A DNA stretch of 41,394 nucleotides from NCBI GenBank assembly GCA_964519955.1, contig CAZFLM010000060.1:1-41394 (forward strand), read 5' to 3'. Positions within the stretch are counted from its first letter, which is position 1. The number at the start of each line of letters is the position of its first letter. The position numbers were made by a program, and so were the translations under genes. Of the stretch, positions 7,444-16,254 are shown piece after piece. Under the pieces are notes generated by a model. It searched no databases. It saw nothing but the letters and a program-made list of their open reading frames with translations, and was not told the DNA's origin. Source of the DNA: CAZFLM01 sp964519955 (lineage in GTDB: Bacteria; Armatimonadota; Chthonomonadetes; Chthonomonadales; CAJBBX01).

Positions 7444-8130
7444 GTTCTGTCACCCCCTATTCTGGCTCAGTCAAGGGGGATTGTACTGCGACGCGGCTCA
7501 CCATGTCAAGCCGAGCAGTGAAATGATCCATGCGCCACGGTAGGCACGCCGTCGACCGCAACCACGCTCACTGGCTCCTGGCGCGGAACCCCAGATCCTG
7601 GTTGGCCGGGGCTGACGTTGCGCAGCGGTCGCTTCACCTGGACAGTCATGGCACTGACAAGCGGGGCCAGTCCTTCCTCAGATCCGCGGTATGTCCGGCG
7701 CGTTGCGCAGCGGGCGGACCGCGCGCCATTCCACGACCAATACGCCCCTCGGGCGCAGCGGCGCGATCGGGATCGGGCCGTCATTGAGGATGCGCCAGAG
7801 ACGCACCGGGGGGGATTCCGAGGCCATCGCGGGCATCTCGGCGCGATAGGCGTTGTCACGGGTACATTCGCTCGCACCGCAGTTTTGTCCTGCGAGTTCG
7901 GTAAATCGTAGTGATATACTGTCCAATGGCTTCCTGTCTTCCCAACTTCGGGGCGGTTCGGGGAGCCCTCCGTGAGCACGAATCGGGCGGTGCTGAGCGC
8001 GAATTCGGTGCCCTTCCCGTCATGCAGCAACGAGGGCCAGCCCATTCCGGGCTGGCCCTCGTTGCTGCACACCCCCTCGCAGGTCCCGCCATGCCGGCCG
8101 TCGAACTGCTGCTGCGAGGGGGAGAGCACG
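7444..8130. other. 687-bp region without a confident gene
   Basis: This is the leader of the AAA+/subtilase pair on the left and of the secreted hydrolase on the right. On the minus strand, two overlapping frames between 7506 and 7926 give weakly protein-like segments (RLWRILNDGPIPIAPLRPRG, then AMTVQVKRPL), which could be one frameshifted small gene. There is no good start or ribosome site, so I do not call it. Positions 8023-8069 hold the second hairpin copy. Confidence 0.4.
8023..8069. repeat. Perfect 21-bp hairpin; second copy of the tRNA-adjacent hairpin repeat
   Basis: Arms 8023-8043 and 8049-8069 pair perfectly around loop ATTCC. The inner 28 bases (8032-8059) are identical and in the same orientation as 3725-3752. 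It lies about 60 bp upstream of the hydrolase ATG and about 580 bp upstream of the AAA+ start. It could be a mobile hairpin (REP-like) or the distal attachment repeat of a tRNA-linked island. Confidence 0.8.
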
Positions 8131-11100
8131 ATGGCGACGATGGGCGGGGCCGATGGGCGGTACGTCGCGTTGGCGGCGTGCTTGGCGGCGTTTCTGGTGT
8201 GCGGGGTGCGGGGGGCGCAGCCGGGGCAGGCGCCTGCGAAGCGCGTCTACGCGCACCAGGCGGTTGTCGATGGCGAGGGCGTCATTGCGTCGTGGCGGGG
8301 CGGCTCGGGCGACCTGCTCGACTTCCGCGTGCGCGTGGCTGCCGGGACGATGAAGCGCTACCCGTGGACCGACACGTCCCGGGCTGTCGCCGCGCTGCCG
8401 GAGTACCTGTTCAGCGGCGCGTGGCGCATCGCACCGGACGGCGCCATCACGATCCCCAAGATCGGCGACTGGGAGAACGGCGACCAGGGCCAGCGCGCCG
8501 CGTACGTGCTCTCGGGCCTAGTCGACTACTACCGCTACACGGGCGACGCGGCGGCCATCGCGCACATCACGCTGCAGGCCGACGCGCTCCTGAAGTACTC
8601 GCTCACCTCGCCCGCGCATCCCTGGCCGCGCTTCCTCATCAGCGTGCCCGTCAAGGGGAAGCCGTACGGCGCCGCCAACCCGCATGGCATGATCCAGCTC
8701 GACATCGTCGCCGAGGTGGGGCTGGCGATGCTGAGGGCCTATCAGGTGACGGGCGAGCGGCGGTGGCTCGACGCCGTGAAGCACTGGGCGGACCTGCTCG
8801 CGGCGCGCCGCCAGGCCGACCCGCGCTACTCGCCGTGGGGCCGCTACGCGAACCCGGAGGACGCCGCCTGGGAGGACCACCAGACGGGTGGGGTCGTCTT
8901 CATCCTCGCGCTGTTCGACGAGCTGATCCGCCTGGGGCACACCGGCCGCGATGGGGCATACGTCCGGGCGCGGGATGCGGGCCGGCGCTACGTGCGCGAC
9001 GTCCTGCTGCCCCGCTGGTCCGAGAACGACACGTGGGGGCGCAACTACTGGGACTGGCCCGACCCGGTGCAGGCCGAGAACGTCACCGAGTTCGCCGCGC
9101 GCTACCTCATGGAGCACCCGGACGTCTTCCCGGACTGGCGCACCGACGCCCGCAACATCCTCACGCTGTTCCTGAACCGCACCAGCGTCGCGCCCGAGTC
9201 GAAGGGCGGGGTGTACAGCGGGGCCTGGGCCTACCCGGAGTCGTCGGGGTGCTGCGGCTCGTCGCTCTCCTATGGGCCGCAGGAGTTGGCGCCGGTCTAC
9301 GCGCAGTACGCGGCGCTCACGGGCAGCGAGTGGGCGCGGGAGGTCGGCAGGCGCCAGGCCATCTTGTCGAACTACGACGCGCTGCCGACCGGCGTGGTCG
9401 AGGACAACATCGATGGCGGAGCGATCGTGGCGGGCGACTGGTTCAAGATCGCGCACCCGATGGCGCTGAAGCACGCGCTGAACATGATCGCCTGGATGCC
9501 GGACGAGTTCGCGCCCTCGGGCCAGGACCACATCGTGCGCTCGACGTCGGTTGTGCGGAGCGTTCGCTACCTGGCGAGGAGCGTTTCGTTCCGGACGTTC
9601 GATGCGCCGCCGAACACCCTCACCGTGCTGCGGCTGGGCTTCCGGCCGACCCGGGTGAGCGGCGACACCGGCACCCTCCCCGCGCGGACCGATCTCCTCG
9701 GGCAGGGGTACCAGCTTCGCGCGCTCGGCGGGTCGGACTGGCTCGTCTCGATCCGGCACGACGGGGTGCGGTCGGTGACCGTGGCCGGCGCACGCGAGCC
9801 CTCGGCGACCGGCGCCATCCTCCTCGCGATGGAGGGCGGCGCGGCGGAGGCGTCGTTCGAGGGGAACCAGGTGCGCCTGATCGGGAGCGTTGGCCCGAAC
9901 GGCGGCCTCGCCGACGTGTTCATCGACGGCGAGAAGCAGGCAGCCGGCATCGACTGCTGGAACCCGGCTCCGCGCGTTGGCCAGACGCTCCACTATCGCT
10001 CCGACCTGTCCAGCGGGCGGCACACGGTGCGCGTTGTCGCTCGCGGCGCGGGCAACCCCGTGTCCAGCGGCTCTCAGGTCATGCTGGAGGGGCTGGTGTG
10101 GGCGCGGATCGCCAGGGCGCCGGCGCCACCTCCTCGCGGCCCGCGCGGCGCACAGCGGTTCCTCCTCGGCTACACGGGCCGCCGCGACTACGTGGACAGC
10201 CTCGGGCACGCGTGGCGGCCCGGCACGGAGGTTGTCACGCGCCTCGCGTCGATGGCGGACTCCGTCGCTGCCACGTGGTGGACCGAGCCGCGGCGTATGC
10301 AGATCGGCGGCACGCGCGACCCCGAGCTGTACCGGCACGGCATCCATGCGCGTGACTTCACGGTGAACTTCACCGTGGGCCCGGGCGCCTACCACGTGCG
10401 CGTGAAGCTCGCCGAGACGCGCGCCGTCGAACCGGCCAAGCGGGCGTTCTCGATCGACATCAACGGGCAGGAGCGGGTGCGCGCGCTCGACGTGGCGGCG
10501 ACGGCGGGCGGCCTCAACCGGGCGGCCGACCTCGTCTTCGACGGGGTGCCCGCCCGCGAGGGGATTGTCGCGGTCCGGTTCCGCGGGGTGGGAGACGCCG
10601 AGGCGATTGCGCAGGCGGTCGAGATCGGCCCAGGCAGCGGCGGCAAGGGCGCCAGCCCGGTCTGCCTGGCAGGGACGCCGGCCGCGCCATCGGGCAACCT
10701 GCTGGCCAACGGGGACTTCGAGCAGGGCGTGCCGGGACAGCTCGGTTCGCTCGGCCTGACGGGCGGCGGGGCGGGGTGGAAGTACGTGTTCGCGGGGCCG
10801 AGCCAGAGCTACATCCGGGGCGAGAGCGGCTACGGCATCCATCCGGAGTGGGGCTTGCCGGTCTACCACGGCGGCAAGGAGGCCATCCGCACGCACACCG
10901 ACGGCTGCGGGCACACGCTCGTCTATCAGGAGGTGGCGGTCTCGCCCTCGACGCGCTATGCCGCGGAAGCGTGGGTGTTGGGCTCGGACCTGCACGGGCG
11001 CGGCTTCGGCACGCATGCCGGCGACTCGGCGGGCCTCTGGGTCCAGGAACTCGACCCAGGGGGGCGCATCGTCGCCGACCACGGCAAGGCGACGGTGACC

Positions 11101-11250
11101 AAACCGGGCCCCTTCACGCGGTGCGCCACGACCTTCGCCACTGGGCCGAACACGACGAGCGTCCGGTTCGTCCTGGACACGGTCATCGGCTGCCGCTACG
11201 ACGAGGGCCACGTCACGTACGACGACTGCTCGCTGACGGTGGCGAAGTAG
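8131..11250 (+). CDS. Large secreted (alpha/alpha)6-barrel glycan-active protein with malectin-like and CBM-like domains
   Basis: This 1,039-aa protein starts at the ATG at 8131 behind AGGGGGAG; the open frame further upstream crosses the hairpin repeat and is not protein-like. A signal peptide occupies about residues 1-30 (YVALAACLAAFLVCGVRGA). Residues about 45-520 are helix-rich and resemble six-hairpin glycosidases such as uronyl hydrolases or arabinofuranosidases of the GH127 type. A galactose-binding-like segment lies at about 574-645 (VRLIGSVGPNGGLADVFIDG), a malectin-like domain at about 723-830, and a C-terminal beta-sandwich of the CBM4/9 type at about 856-1039 (NLLANGDFEQG). It is probably an exported polysaccharide-degrading enzyme. 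The next gene starts 38 bp downstream on the same strand. No catalytic residue can be assigned safely. Confidence 0.8.
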   Translation: MATMGGADGRYVALAACLAAFLVCGVRGAQPGQAPAKRVYAHQAVVDGEGVIASWRGGSGDLLDFRVRVAAGTMKRYPWTDTSRAVAALPEYLFSGAWRIAPDGAITIPKIGDWENGDQGQRAAYVLSGLVDYYRYTGDAAAIAHITLQADALLKYSLTSPAHPWPRFLISVPVKGKPYGAANPHGMIQLDIVAEVGLAMLRAYQVTGERRWLDAVKHWADLLAARRQADPRYSPWGRYANPEDAAWEDHQTGGVVFILALFDELIRLGHTGRDGAYVRARDAGRRYVRDVLLPRWSENDTWGRNYWDWPDPVQAENVTEFAARYLMEHPDVFPDWRTDARNILTLFLNRTSVAPESKGGVYSGAWAYPESSGCCGSSLSYGPQELAPVYAQYAALTGSEWAREVGRRQAILSNYDALPTGVVEDNIDGGAIVAGDWFKIAHPMALKHALNMIAWMPDEFAPSGQDHIVRSTSVVRSVRYLARSVSFRTFDAPPNTLTVLRLGFRPTRVSGDTGTLPARTDLLGQGYQLRALGGSDWLVSIRHDGVRSVTVAGAREPSATGAILLAMEGGAAEASFEGNQVRLIGSVGPNGGLADVFIDGEKQAAGIDCWNPAPRVGQTLHYRSDLSSGRHTVRVVARGAGNPVSSGSQVMLEGLVWARIARAPAPPPRGPRGAQRFLLGYTGRRDYVDSLGHAWRPGTEVVTRLASMADSVAATWWTEPRRMQIGGTRDPELYRHGIHARDFTVNFTVGPGAYHVRVKLAETRAVEPAKRAFSIDINGQERVRALDVAATAGGLNRAADLVFDGVPAREGIVAVRFRGVGDAEAIAQAVEIGPGSGGKGASPVCLAGTPAAPSGNLLANGDFEQGVPGQLGSLGLTGGGAGWKYVFAGPSQSYIRGESGYGIHPEWGLPVYHGGKEAIRTHTDGCGHTLVYQEVAVSPSTRYAAEAWVLGSDLHGRGFGTHAGDSAGLWVQELDPGGRIVADHGKATVTKPGPFTRCATTFATGPNTTSVRFVLDTVIGCRYDEGHVTYDDCSLTVAK

Positions 11251-11288
11251 GCGGCTGCAGGGCGGAGTGCGTCTTGGGAGGTTGGATC

Positions 11289-12743
11289 ATGTCCATGGCA
11301 CTGTGCGGATGGGTGGCGCTCGGGCTGGCGGCCGTGTTGGCGGGCCTGCCGGGCGACGCCGGCGACAGGTACGCGGAGTCGCCGCAGGGGTGGCGCCTGC
11401 TCTTCTCGGGGCCGGACGATGTGCGCGACACGTGGGGCCTGCTGCACTTTGGCGCGACGCCGGCGCGGAAGCTGCAGGACATCGCCGCGCCGGACTTCAC
11501 GGTCGTCGGCGCCTTCCCGATGGCCGGCGGCGAGTGGGAGGTGTTCGGCCAGCGGCTGACCGAGGAGGGGAAGCCCGAGCAGCCCTGGGCGCGCAAGGCG
11601 GTCTGGCGGCTGGTTCGCGCGACGACCCGCGATGGCGCGAAGCTCGACAACCCGACCGTGGTCTACGAGTCCGCCACCGCCGCGTGGACCGACCACTTCG
11701 CCATCGCGAGGAACGGGAGCACCGGCGAGTACCTGGCCCTCAAGCTCAAGGTCGACGAGTCGGGCTTCGCCTACACCGCCTTCTTCAGCCCGGACGGGCG
11801 GACGTGGCGCGAGCACGCGGCCAACCCGCTCTTCTACGACGGCGATGCGATGAGCCTGTTCTGGAGCCCGGTGCTCGGCAAGTTCGTGTGCATCAACAAG
11901 GGGCTGGAGCCCTATCGCAAGCGCTACGTGGACCACGGCGGCCCCACGCCGCAACTGCGCGACGACAGTCTGCGCGACCGCCGCGTGCTGATGATGCGGT
12001 CGAGCGCCGACGGCCGCCACTGGACGCCGGATGTGTCGCTCTCCGACGTCTGGAACCGCCACGGGCAGAAGGCGCCGATCCCCTCGAAGCACCTGACCGT
12101 GCCGGACGCCCAGGACCCGCCGGACCTGGAGTTCTACAGCGGCTGCGCGTTCTGGTATGTCGACCGCGCCTACATGATGGTGCTCAACTACGCCGCGACG
12201 CCCACGATGCCGGGCAAGCACGCGCCGCACCTCGACAACGAGTGGTGGACCAGCCGCGACGGTTTGCATTGGGAGCGCCCCGCGCGGGGCGCCAACGCGC
12301 TGGACGTCTTCCCGCAGGTGCCGCGGCTGGAGACGCATCCCATCGTGCTCGGCGGGCGTGTTCTCTTCCCGCGGGGTGGGATGCTGATCGGCCTGCCGGA
12401 GGACCGCATCAGCTTCGTCGCTGCCCGCGCCAACGCCGAGTTCACGACGCGGGAGTTCCGCGTGCCGCCGACCGGCCTGGCGCTGAACGCGGCGGTACCG
12501 TCGGCGGATCGGCCCTTCGCGGCGCAGCAGGCGTACGTGTCCGTGGCGGTGCTGGACGAGGAGGGGAACGTCGTGCCCGGATTCGAGGCCGACCGCTGCG
12601 TGCTGACGGAGATGGACCGGCGGGACCTCCCGCTGAAGTGGGGCGAGCGCAGCGCCGCCGAGCTGGCCGGGCGCACCGTGCGGCTGCGGTTCCGGCTGCG
12701 CAGCGCGGCGATCTTCGCGGTGACGGCGGCGCCCGGTGTCTGA
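11289..12743 (+). CDS. Secreted beta-propeller protein of the GH43/GH32-like fold
   Basis: This 484-aa protein has an ATG preceded by GGGAGG 7 nt upstream and an N-terminal leader (MALCGWVALGLAAVLAGLPG). The body repeats motifs typical of five-bladed propeller glycosidases and related sialidase-like proteins: FFSPDGRTWREHAANP, MMRSSADGRHWTPD and WTSRDGLHWERP, each an SxDGxxW-type (Asp-box-like) turn. It is probably exported and acts on or binds glycans together with the gene upstream. The last 8 bp overlap the start of the HEAT-repeat gene, so the three genes are likely cotranscribed. Enzyme activity is inferred from fold only; the catalytic acids are not identified. Confidence 0.75.
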   Translation: MSMALCGWVALGLAAVLAGLPGDAGDRYAESPQGWRLLFSGPDDVRDTWGLLHFGATPARKLQDIAAPDFTVVGAFPMAGGEWEVFGQRLTEEGKPEQPWARKAVWRLVRATTRDGAKLDNPTVVYESATAAWTDHFAIARNGSTGEYLALKLKVDESGFAYTAFFSPDGRTWREHAANPLFYDGDAMSLFWSPVLGKFVCINKGLEPYRKRYVDHGGPTPQLRDDSLRDRRVLMMRSSADGRHWTPDVSLSDVWNRHGQKAPIPSKHLTVPDAQDPPDLEFYSGCAFWYVDRAYMMVLNYAATPTMPGKHAPHLDNEWWTSRDGLHWERPARGANALDVFPQVPRLETHPIVLGGRVLFPRGGMLIGLPEDRISFVAARANAEFTTREFRVPPTGLALNAAVPSADRPFAAQQAYVSVAVLDEEGNVVPGFEADRCVLTEMDRRDLPLKWGERSAAELAGRTVRLRFRLRSAAIFAVTAAPGV

Positions 12744-13486
12744 GCGGATCGCCGATCTGGTGGTGCGGCTGCGCGTCGGCATGCCGGGCGAGCGGGCGTC
12801 GACCGCGGCCGCGCTGGCCGCACTGGGGCCGGGCGCGTTGGAGCCGCTGATCGAAGTGCTCGGGAGCGGCGACTGGCCGGCGCGCGCCGGCGCGGCCAAG
12901 GCTCTGGGGCAGATCGGCGATCGGCGGGCCATTGACGCGCTCTCCAGCGCCTTGAGGCTGACGCCGTGGTACGAGGACGAGGACGAGGAACTGCGGGTGA
13001 ACGCGACCGAGGCGCTCGGGCTCATCGGTGGCGAGGCGGTGGTTGAGCCCCTGATCGGCGCGCTGAGGGGCCGGTGTGCGGCGGCGCGCTGCGTGGCGGC
13101 TGAGGCGCTGGGCCGCATCGGCGACCTTCGGGCGGTCCCCGCGCTGATCGATGCGGTGCGCGAGCAGGGGTTCGAGGGCGACGGGGTGCGAGAAGCCGCG
13201 AGCGGCGCGCTCGAGGCGATGGGCGGGGGCGATGCGCTGCCGCGGAAGGTCGTGGCCGCAGGCGGACTGCCGCCCGCTTCTGCGCGATCCCGATGCGGAG
13301 GTCCGTGAGGGTGCGCGAATGCTCCTGGACAGCCAGTCCTTGCTGCGCGCCGCGCCACCCACCGCGAGCGGCGAGTTGCTGCGCCCGGCGGATGCTGCTC
13401 CATACGCGGCCGAGGCGCTGCTGCGGCCTGCGGCGGAGCCCGAGGCGCAGAAGCGCACGCCGTGGTGGCGGCGGTGGAGGCGATAG
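12736..13486 (+). pseudogene. HEAT-repeat protein with LLRP tail, apparently frameshifted
   Basis: From the GTG at 12736 the frame encodes HEAT-like repeats (AAKALGQIGDRRAIDALSSA, AAEALGRIGDLRAVPALIDA) and then runs into non-homologous sequence to a stop at 13306-13308. From about 13280 the next frame continues with LLRDPDAEVREGARMLL, three LLR[A/P]A motifs and a TPWWRRWRR end at 13484-13486. This matches, in order, the C-terminus of the downstream paralogue (13569-14387). Relative to that paralogue about 30 codons are also missing before the shift (between 13250 and 13285). Either the gene is broken by a non-triplet deletion or there is a sequencing error; the intact product would be about 250 aa. 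It overlaps the propeller gene by 8 bp. Confidence 0.75.
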
Positions 13487-13568
13487 GTGACGGGGCGCCC
13501 GACTCCGAGGCCATCCGCTGCGTGCTGACGGAGGCGGGCCTGTAGGGCGAGGCGGGAGGGGGCATTGC

Positions 13569-14387
13569 ATGGCGGAGCGCATCGCCGATCTGATCGAGCG
13601 GCTGCAGAGCCGGAACGAGGCCGAGCGCAAGGCCGCGGCGTCGGCGCTGGTGGTGGCGGGGCCCGAGGCGGTGGCGCCGCTGATCAAGGCGCTCTGCAGC
13701 GGCGACTGGCGGGCGCGGGCTTCGGCTGCTTGGGCGCTGGGCCGGATCGGCGACGCGCGGGCGATCGTGCCGCTGGCGCGGGCGCCGGATCTGCTGCCCG
13801 CCGTCGATGATGCGCACGATGATCTGCGCGCCGCCGCTGTCGAGGCGCTGGCGGAGATCGGCGGCGAGGCGGCGGTCGAGTTCCTGATCGGCGCCGCGCG
13901 GTGCGGGTCGATGAGGGTTAGGCCGCTGGCGGTTTCGGCGCTCGGCCGGATCGGCGATGTCCGAGCAATCCCGGTGCTCCTGGACGAAGCGCGGCGCGAG
14001 GGCGAGGACGGCCTCGGCGCCGAGGAGGCCCTCGGCAGGATGGGCGATCCGCTGGCACTGTCCAGGAAGGTGGTCGCGGCCGGCCATGTTTCGCCTGAGC
14101 AGCGCGCGGCGATTCTGGAGCGCATGGGCCAGAGCCATCGGTATCCCAAGTTGCGGCGATGGCATGAGTGCTGCCAATCGCTGCTCGGCGACGACGAGGA
14201 ACAGGTGCGGGAAGGCGCGAGGGAGATCCTGCTGCGGCACAGTCTGCTGCGTCCGGCGGTGGGCGGCGGCGGGGAGGGGCTGCTGCGCCCGGCCGAGGCA
14301 GGGGACGATGCCGCACTGCTGAGGCCGGCCAACGAGCCTCAGGAGCCGCCGAGGGGTAGCCCGTGGTGGCGGCGGCGGCGGCGATAG
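13569..14387 (+). CDS. HEAT-repeat protein with C-terminal triple LLRPA motif
   Basis: This 272-aa protein starts MAERIADLIERLQSRNEAER and contains about five HEAT/PBS-lyase-like repeats (ASAAWALGRIGDARAIVPLA, LAVSALGRIGDVRAIPVLLD) to about residue 220. Such repeats form an alpha-solenoid for protein binding. The last 48 residues are distinct: LLRPAV, LLRPAE and LLRPAN at 12-residue spacing, then a basic aromatic end (SPWWRRRRR). The same tail type ends the frameshifted paralogue just upstream and two membrane proteins at 34-35.5 kb. No catalytic domain is present; probably a scaffold. A bidirectional terminator follows at 14396. There is no signal peptide, so it is cytosolic, possibly membrane-associated through the basic tail (inference). 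Confidence 0.88.
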   Translation: MAERIADLIERLQSRNEAERKAAASALVVAGPEAVAPLIKALCSGDWRARASAAWALGRIGDARAIVPLARAPDLLPAVDDAHDDLRAAAVEALAEIGGEAAVEFLIGAARCGSMRVRPLAVSALGRIGDVRAIPVLLDEARREGEDGLGAEEALGRMGDPLALSRKVVAAGHVSPEQRAAILERMGQSHRYPKLRRWHECCQSLLGDDEEQVREGAREILLRHSLLRPAVGGGGEGLLRPAEAGDDAALLRPANEPQEPPRGSPWWRRRRR

Positions 14388-14395
14388 GCTGATGC

Positions 14396-14432
14396 GACCA
14401 GGGGCCGCTCCTTCGCGGGGCGGCCCCTGGTC
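14396..14432. terminator. Bidirectional hairpin terminator between convergent genes
   Basis: A 16-bp stem (one G-U pair), GACCAGGGGCCGCTCC with its complement, closes loop TTCGC between the HEAT gene and the convergent PEP-CTERM gene. No T-tract is seen in either direction; the position supports a terminator role. Confidence 0.75.
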
Positions 14433-14452
14433 GTAGGTGGAGAGCGCAGCGT

Positions 14453-15163
14453 CTACTTGCGGCGGCGCAGGCGGCGGAGTGCGAAGAGAGCGGCCGGGGC
14501 GCTCGCGCCGAAGATGAGCGCGAGGCTGCCGGGCTCCGGCACCACCGGGTTGCCCCGGTAGTCGAGGCCCGCGACCGCGTCGATCTCGTCATCGTAGCTG
14601 TCGTAGTACGAGCCGCCGTGCAGCCCGTTGTTGCCGGAGGTGACGGATACGTAGCGGGCGGTCTGGAGGCTCGGGAGCTGCCATACCGTCGTCCACGCAT
14701 CCGCGACGGCCGGGTTCGGGTCCCAGCCCTGGTCGTACGCGTCGATGAGGTCGGCCGGTGTCCAGTTGACCAGGTCGTTGGACAGGTAGACGTTGTACTC
14801 CCAGGCCTCCTCGGGCAGCGGGCCGTGGTCGGCGATGGGGAAGACGACTACCTGGTTCGCCTGGCCGTGCAGGTCCCAGATGGTGCCCGTGTCGGGCGTG
14901 TTGAATGGGCCGGACGCGTCCTGAACCCAGTAGTAGTCGAGCGCGTTGCCGTTGCCGACGCCGGTGACGCTGCCGTCATAGGCGCCGAGCGTGGTCGGAT
15001 CGTAGCAGTAGCCCTGGCCGTCGACGCCGCCGATGGTGGTCCCATAGACGATGCCGGACGGAATGTTGTACGTGCCGCTGATGATGGCGGCGTTGGCGGT
15101 CTGGGGTGCGGCATAGAGCGCCAGCGCGGCGCCGAGGCCCCACAGCAGTGGGCGTGTTCCCAT
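14453..15163 (-). CDS. PEP-CTERM sorting domain protein
   Basis: This 236-aa protein has a signal peptide (MGTRPLLWGLGAALALYAAP...ANA) and a classic C-terminal PEP-CTERM tail: VVPEPGSLAL, a hydrophobic stretch, then LRRLRRRK. The tail is the sorting signal recognised by an exosortase, which processes the protein at the outer surface during extracellular-matrix assembly; no exosortase gene is in this window. The mature part is Asp/Tyr/Gly-rich (YDSYDDEID). The ATG at 15163 has an AGGAG about 10 nt upstream. A -24/-12 promoter match lies at 15212-15227. Divergent from another PEP-CTERM gene at 15587. Confidence 0.92.
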   Translation of the reverse strand: MGTRPLLWGLGAALALYAAPQTANAAIISGTYNIPSGIVYGTTIGGVDGQGYCYDPTTLGAYDGSVTGVGNGNALDYYWVQDASGPFNTPDTGTIWDLHGQANQVVVFPIADHGPLPEEAWEYNVYLSNDLVNWTPADLIDAYDQGWDPNPAVADAWTTVWQLPSLQTARYVSVTSGNNGLHGGSYYDSYDDEIDAVAGLDYRGNPVVPEPGSLALIFGASAPAALFALRRLRRRK

Positions 15164-15211
15164 GATGACGATCTCCTCTCCAGTGCGGGGGCGCAAGTTA
15201 ATTAGCCTGAC

Positions 15212-15227
15212 TGCATATTCTGTGCCA
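15212..15227 (-). promoter_or_regulatory. Sigma-54-type -24/-12 promoter of the leftward PEP-CTERM gene
   Basis: The minus strand reads TGGCACAGAATATGCA: GG and GC separated by exactly 10 bases, with the extended TGGCA and TGCA contexts. The expected start is near 15201, giving a leader of about 38 nt. Similar sites precede the other two PEP-CTERM genes. The rest of the 423-bp divergent region (15164-15586) holds no gene. Confidence 0.6.
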
Positions 15228-15475
15228 GACGCGCGCCGGAATCCCGCGGATGCGGGTCGAGGTCGTTGGGTGTGCGGCTCCCGCGGCCAGGCGAGGCGCC
15301 GTTGAGCCTGCGTGGGCCGGCGGCAGGACGGGTCCAACCGGTACGGGGCCTGCGCAACAGCCTGCGTCCCGGGGCTCGGCGGCGCACGTGTTGCCGCCGC
15401 CCCGGCTGGACGGAGACGGTCCGGAGGCGGAGGGCTCGGCGCGAGCCAGGGCCCAGCCACATCGGTGGGCACTGG

Positions 15476-15491
15476 TGGCACGGATCTTGCA
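15476..15491 (+). promoter_or_regulatory. Sigma-54-type -24/-12 promoter of the rightward PEP-CTERM gene
   Basis: TGGCACGGATCTTGCA is a near-perfect match to the RpoN consensus (TGGCACG-N4-TTGCA). The GC of the -12 element is at 15489-15490, so transcription should start near 15502, about 85 nt before the ATG at 15587. An enhancer-binding activator would be required; none is encoded here. Confidence 0.75.
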
Positions 15492-15586
15492 TCAGGTGAT
15501 CCAGGCGGCCAAGCACCTGGGCCGACACAACCACAGATGCTGCCAGCCGGCCGCACGTTAGGGGCTGGTGGCGGAGAGACAAGCGT

Positions 15587-16177
15587 ATGCGATTGGCAAT
15601 GCGGACGGCTCTGGCCGTCCTGGTGTTGGCGCTGGGCACGACCTGCGCGATGGGGGCTCCCATCACCTTCACCTGGGACGGTACGGCATCGGGAACGGTG
15701 GGTATGACGTCGTTCGTCGACGCGGCCTTCACGATAACCATGACGGCTGATACGGACAGTGTGGGCACCGGTCCGTACTATATGTACCTCGTGGGGCTGT
15801 CCACCACGATCGACGTTGCCGGCATCGGCACCGCCACCTTCACGGCCCCGAAGCAGATCCTGGTGGCACCTGAGTACCACGGGCTGGGCTTCGAAGCCGT
15901 CGGGGGGTACGACTATCTGGACATGTCCAGCACGGCGTTTGACACCTACGACCTGACGACCGACCTGGGGCCGGTGTTCGATGCAGCGCCTGTCGCCGTC
16001 GGGCAGTTCGCCAACGTTGGATCGAGCCTGGGCGACATCACTTTGGTGCGTGCGTACGACGTCACGTTCAACGCCAGGACCGAGGACTCCGGCTCCGTGC
16101 CCGAACCCTCGGCGCTCGCGTTCGTGCTCTGCGGGGCGGTTGGCGCCGGGCTCCTGCGTGGGCTGCGCCGCCGGTAG
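15587..16177 (+). CDS. PEP-CTERM sorting domain protein
   Basis: This 196-aa protein has a signal peptide (MRLAMRTALAVLVLALGTTC...), a Thr/Asp/Gly-rich beta-type mature region, and the C-terminal sorting tail SVPEPSALAF, a hydrophobic span, then GLLRGLRRR. It should be exported and processed by an exosortase encoded elsewhere. GGAGAG lies about 7 nt before the ATG. A strong RpoN-type promoter sits at 15476-15491 and a hairpin terminator follows at 16209-16240, so it appears to be a single-gene unit. The mature domain is not a family I recognise. The two PEP-CTERM proteins flanking this promoter region are not close paralogues, although both signals are present. Confidence 0.92.
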   Translation: MRLAMRTALAVLVLALGTTCAMGAPITFTWDGTASGTVGMTSFVDAAFTITMTADTDSVGTGPYYMYLVGLSTTIDVAGIGTATFTAPKQILVAPEYHGLGFEAVGGYDYLDMSSTAFDTYDLTTDLGPVFDAAPVAVGQFANVGSSLGDITLVRAYDVTFNARTEDSGSVPEPSALAFVLCGAVGAGLLRGLRRR

Positions 16178-16208
16178 CGAGCCGACCGGCCGGCCGTAGG
16201 CATCGAGC

Positions 16209-16240
16209 AGAGGGCCGCCCCAGTCGCGGGGTGGCCCTCT
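16209..16240 (+). terminator. Hairpin terminator after the PEP-CTERM gene
   Basis: A 13-bp stem (AGAGGGCCGCCCC with its complement, one G-U pair) around an AGTCGC loop, followed by TTG. It also faces the 3' end of the disrupted ACT gene (stop at 16255), so it may serve both strands. Confidence 0.7.
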
Positions 16241-16254
16241 TGCGTGGGGAGCGT

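Noticed and set aside
7506..7926. Possible small, frameshifted minus-strand gene upstream of the AAA+ ATPase
   Set aside because: Two adjacent frames look weakly protein-like, but there is no good start codon or ribosome site and no recognisable family.
8518..11211. 897-codon minus-strand open frame opposite the large secreted hydrolase
   Set aside because: Shadow of a GC-rich gene: Arg/Pro/Ala/His-rich, no domains, no start signal; the plus-strand frame has a signal peptide and clear domains.
11196..14240. 1,014-codon minus-strand open frame opposite the propeller and HEAT genes
   Set aside because: Same artefact of codon bias; low-complexity composition and it runs across gene boundaries.
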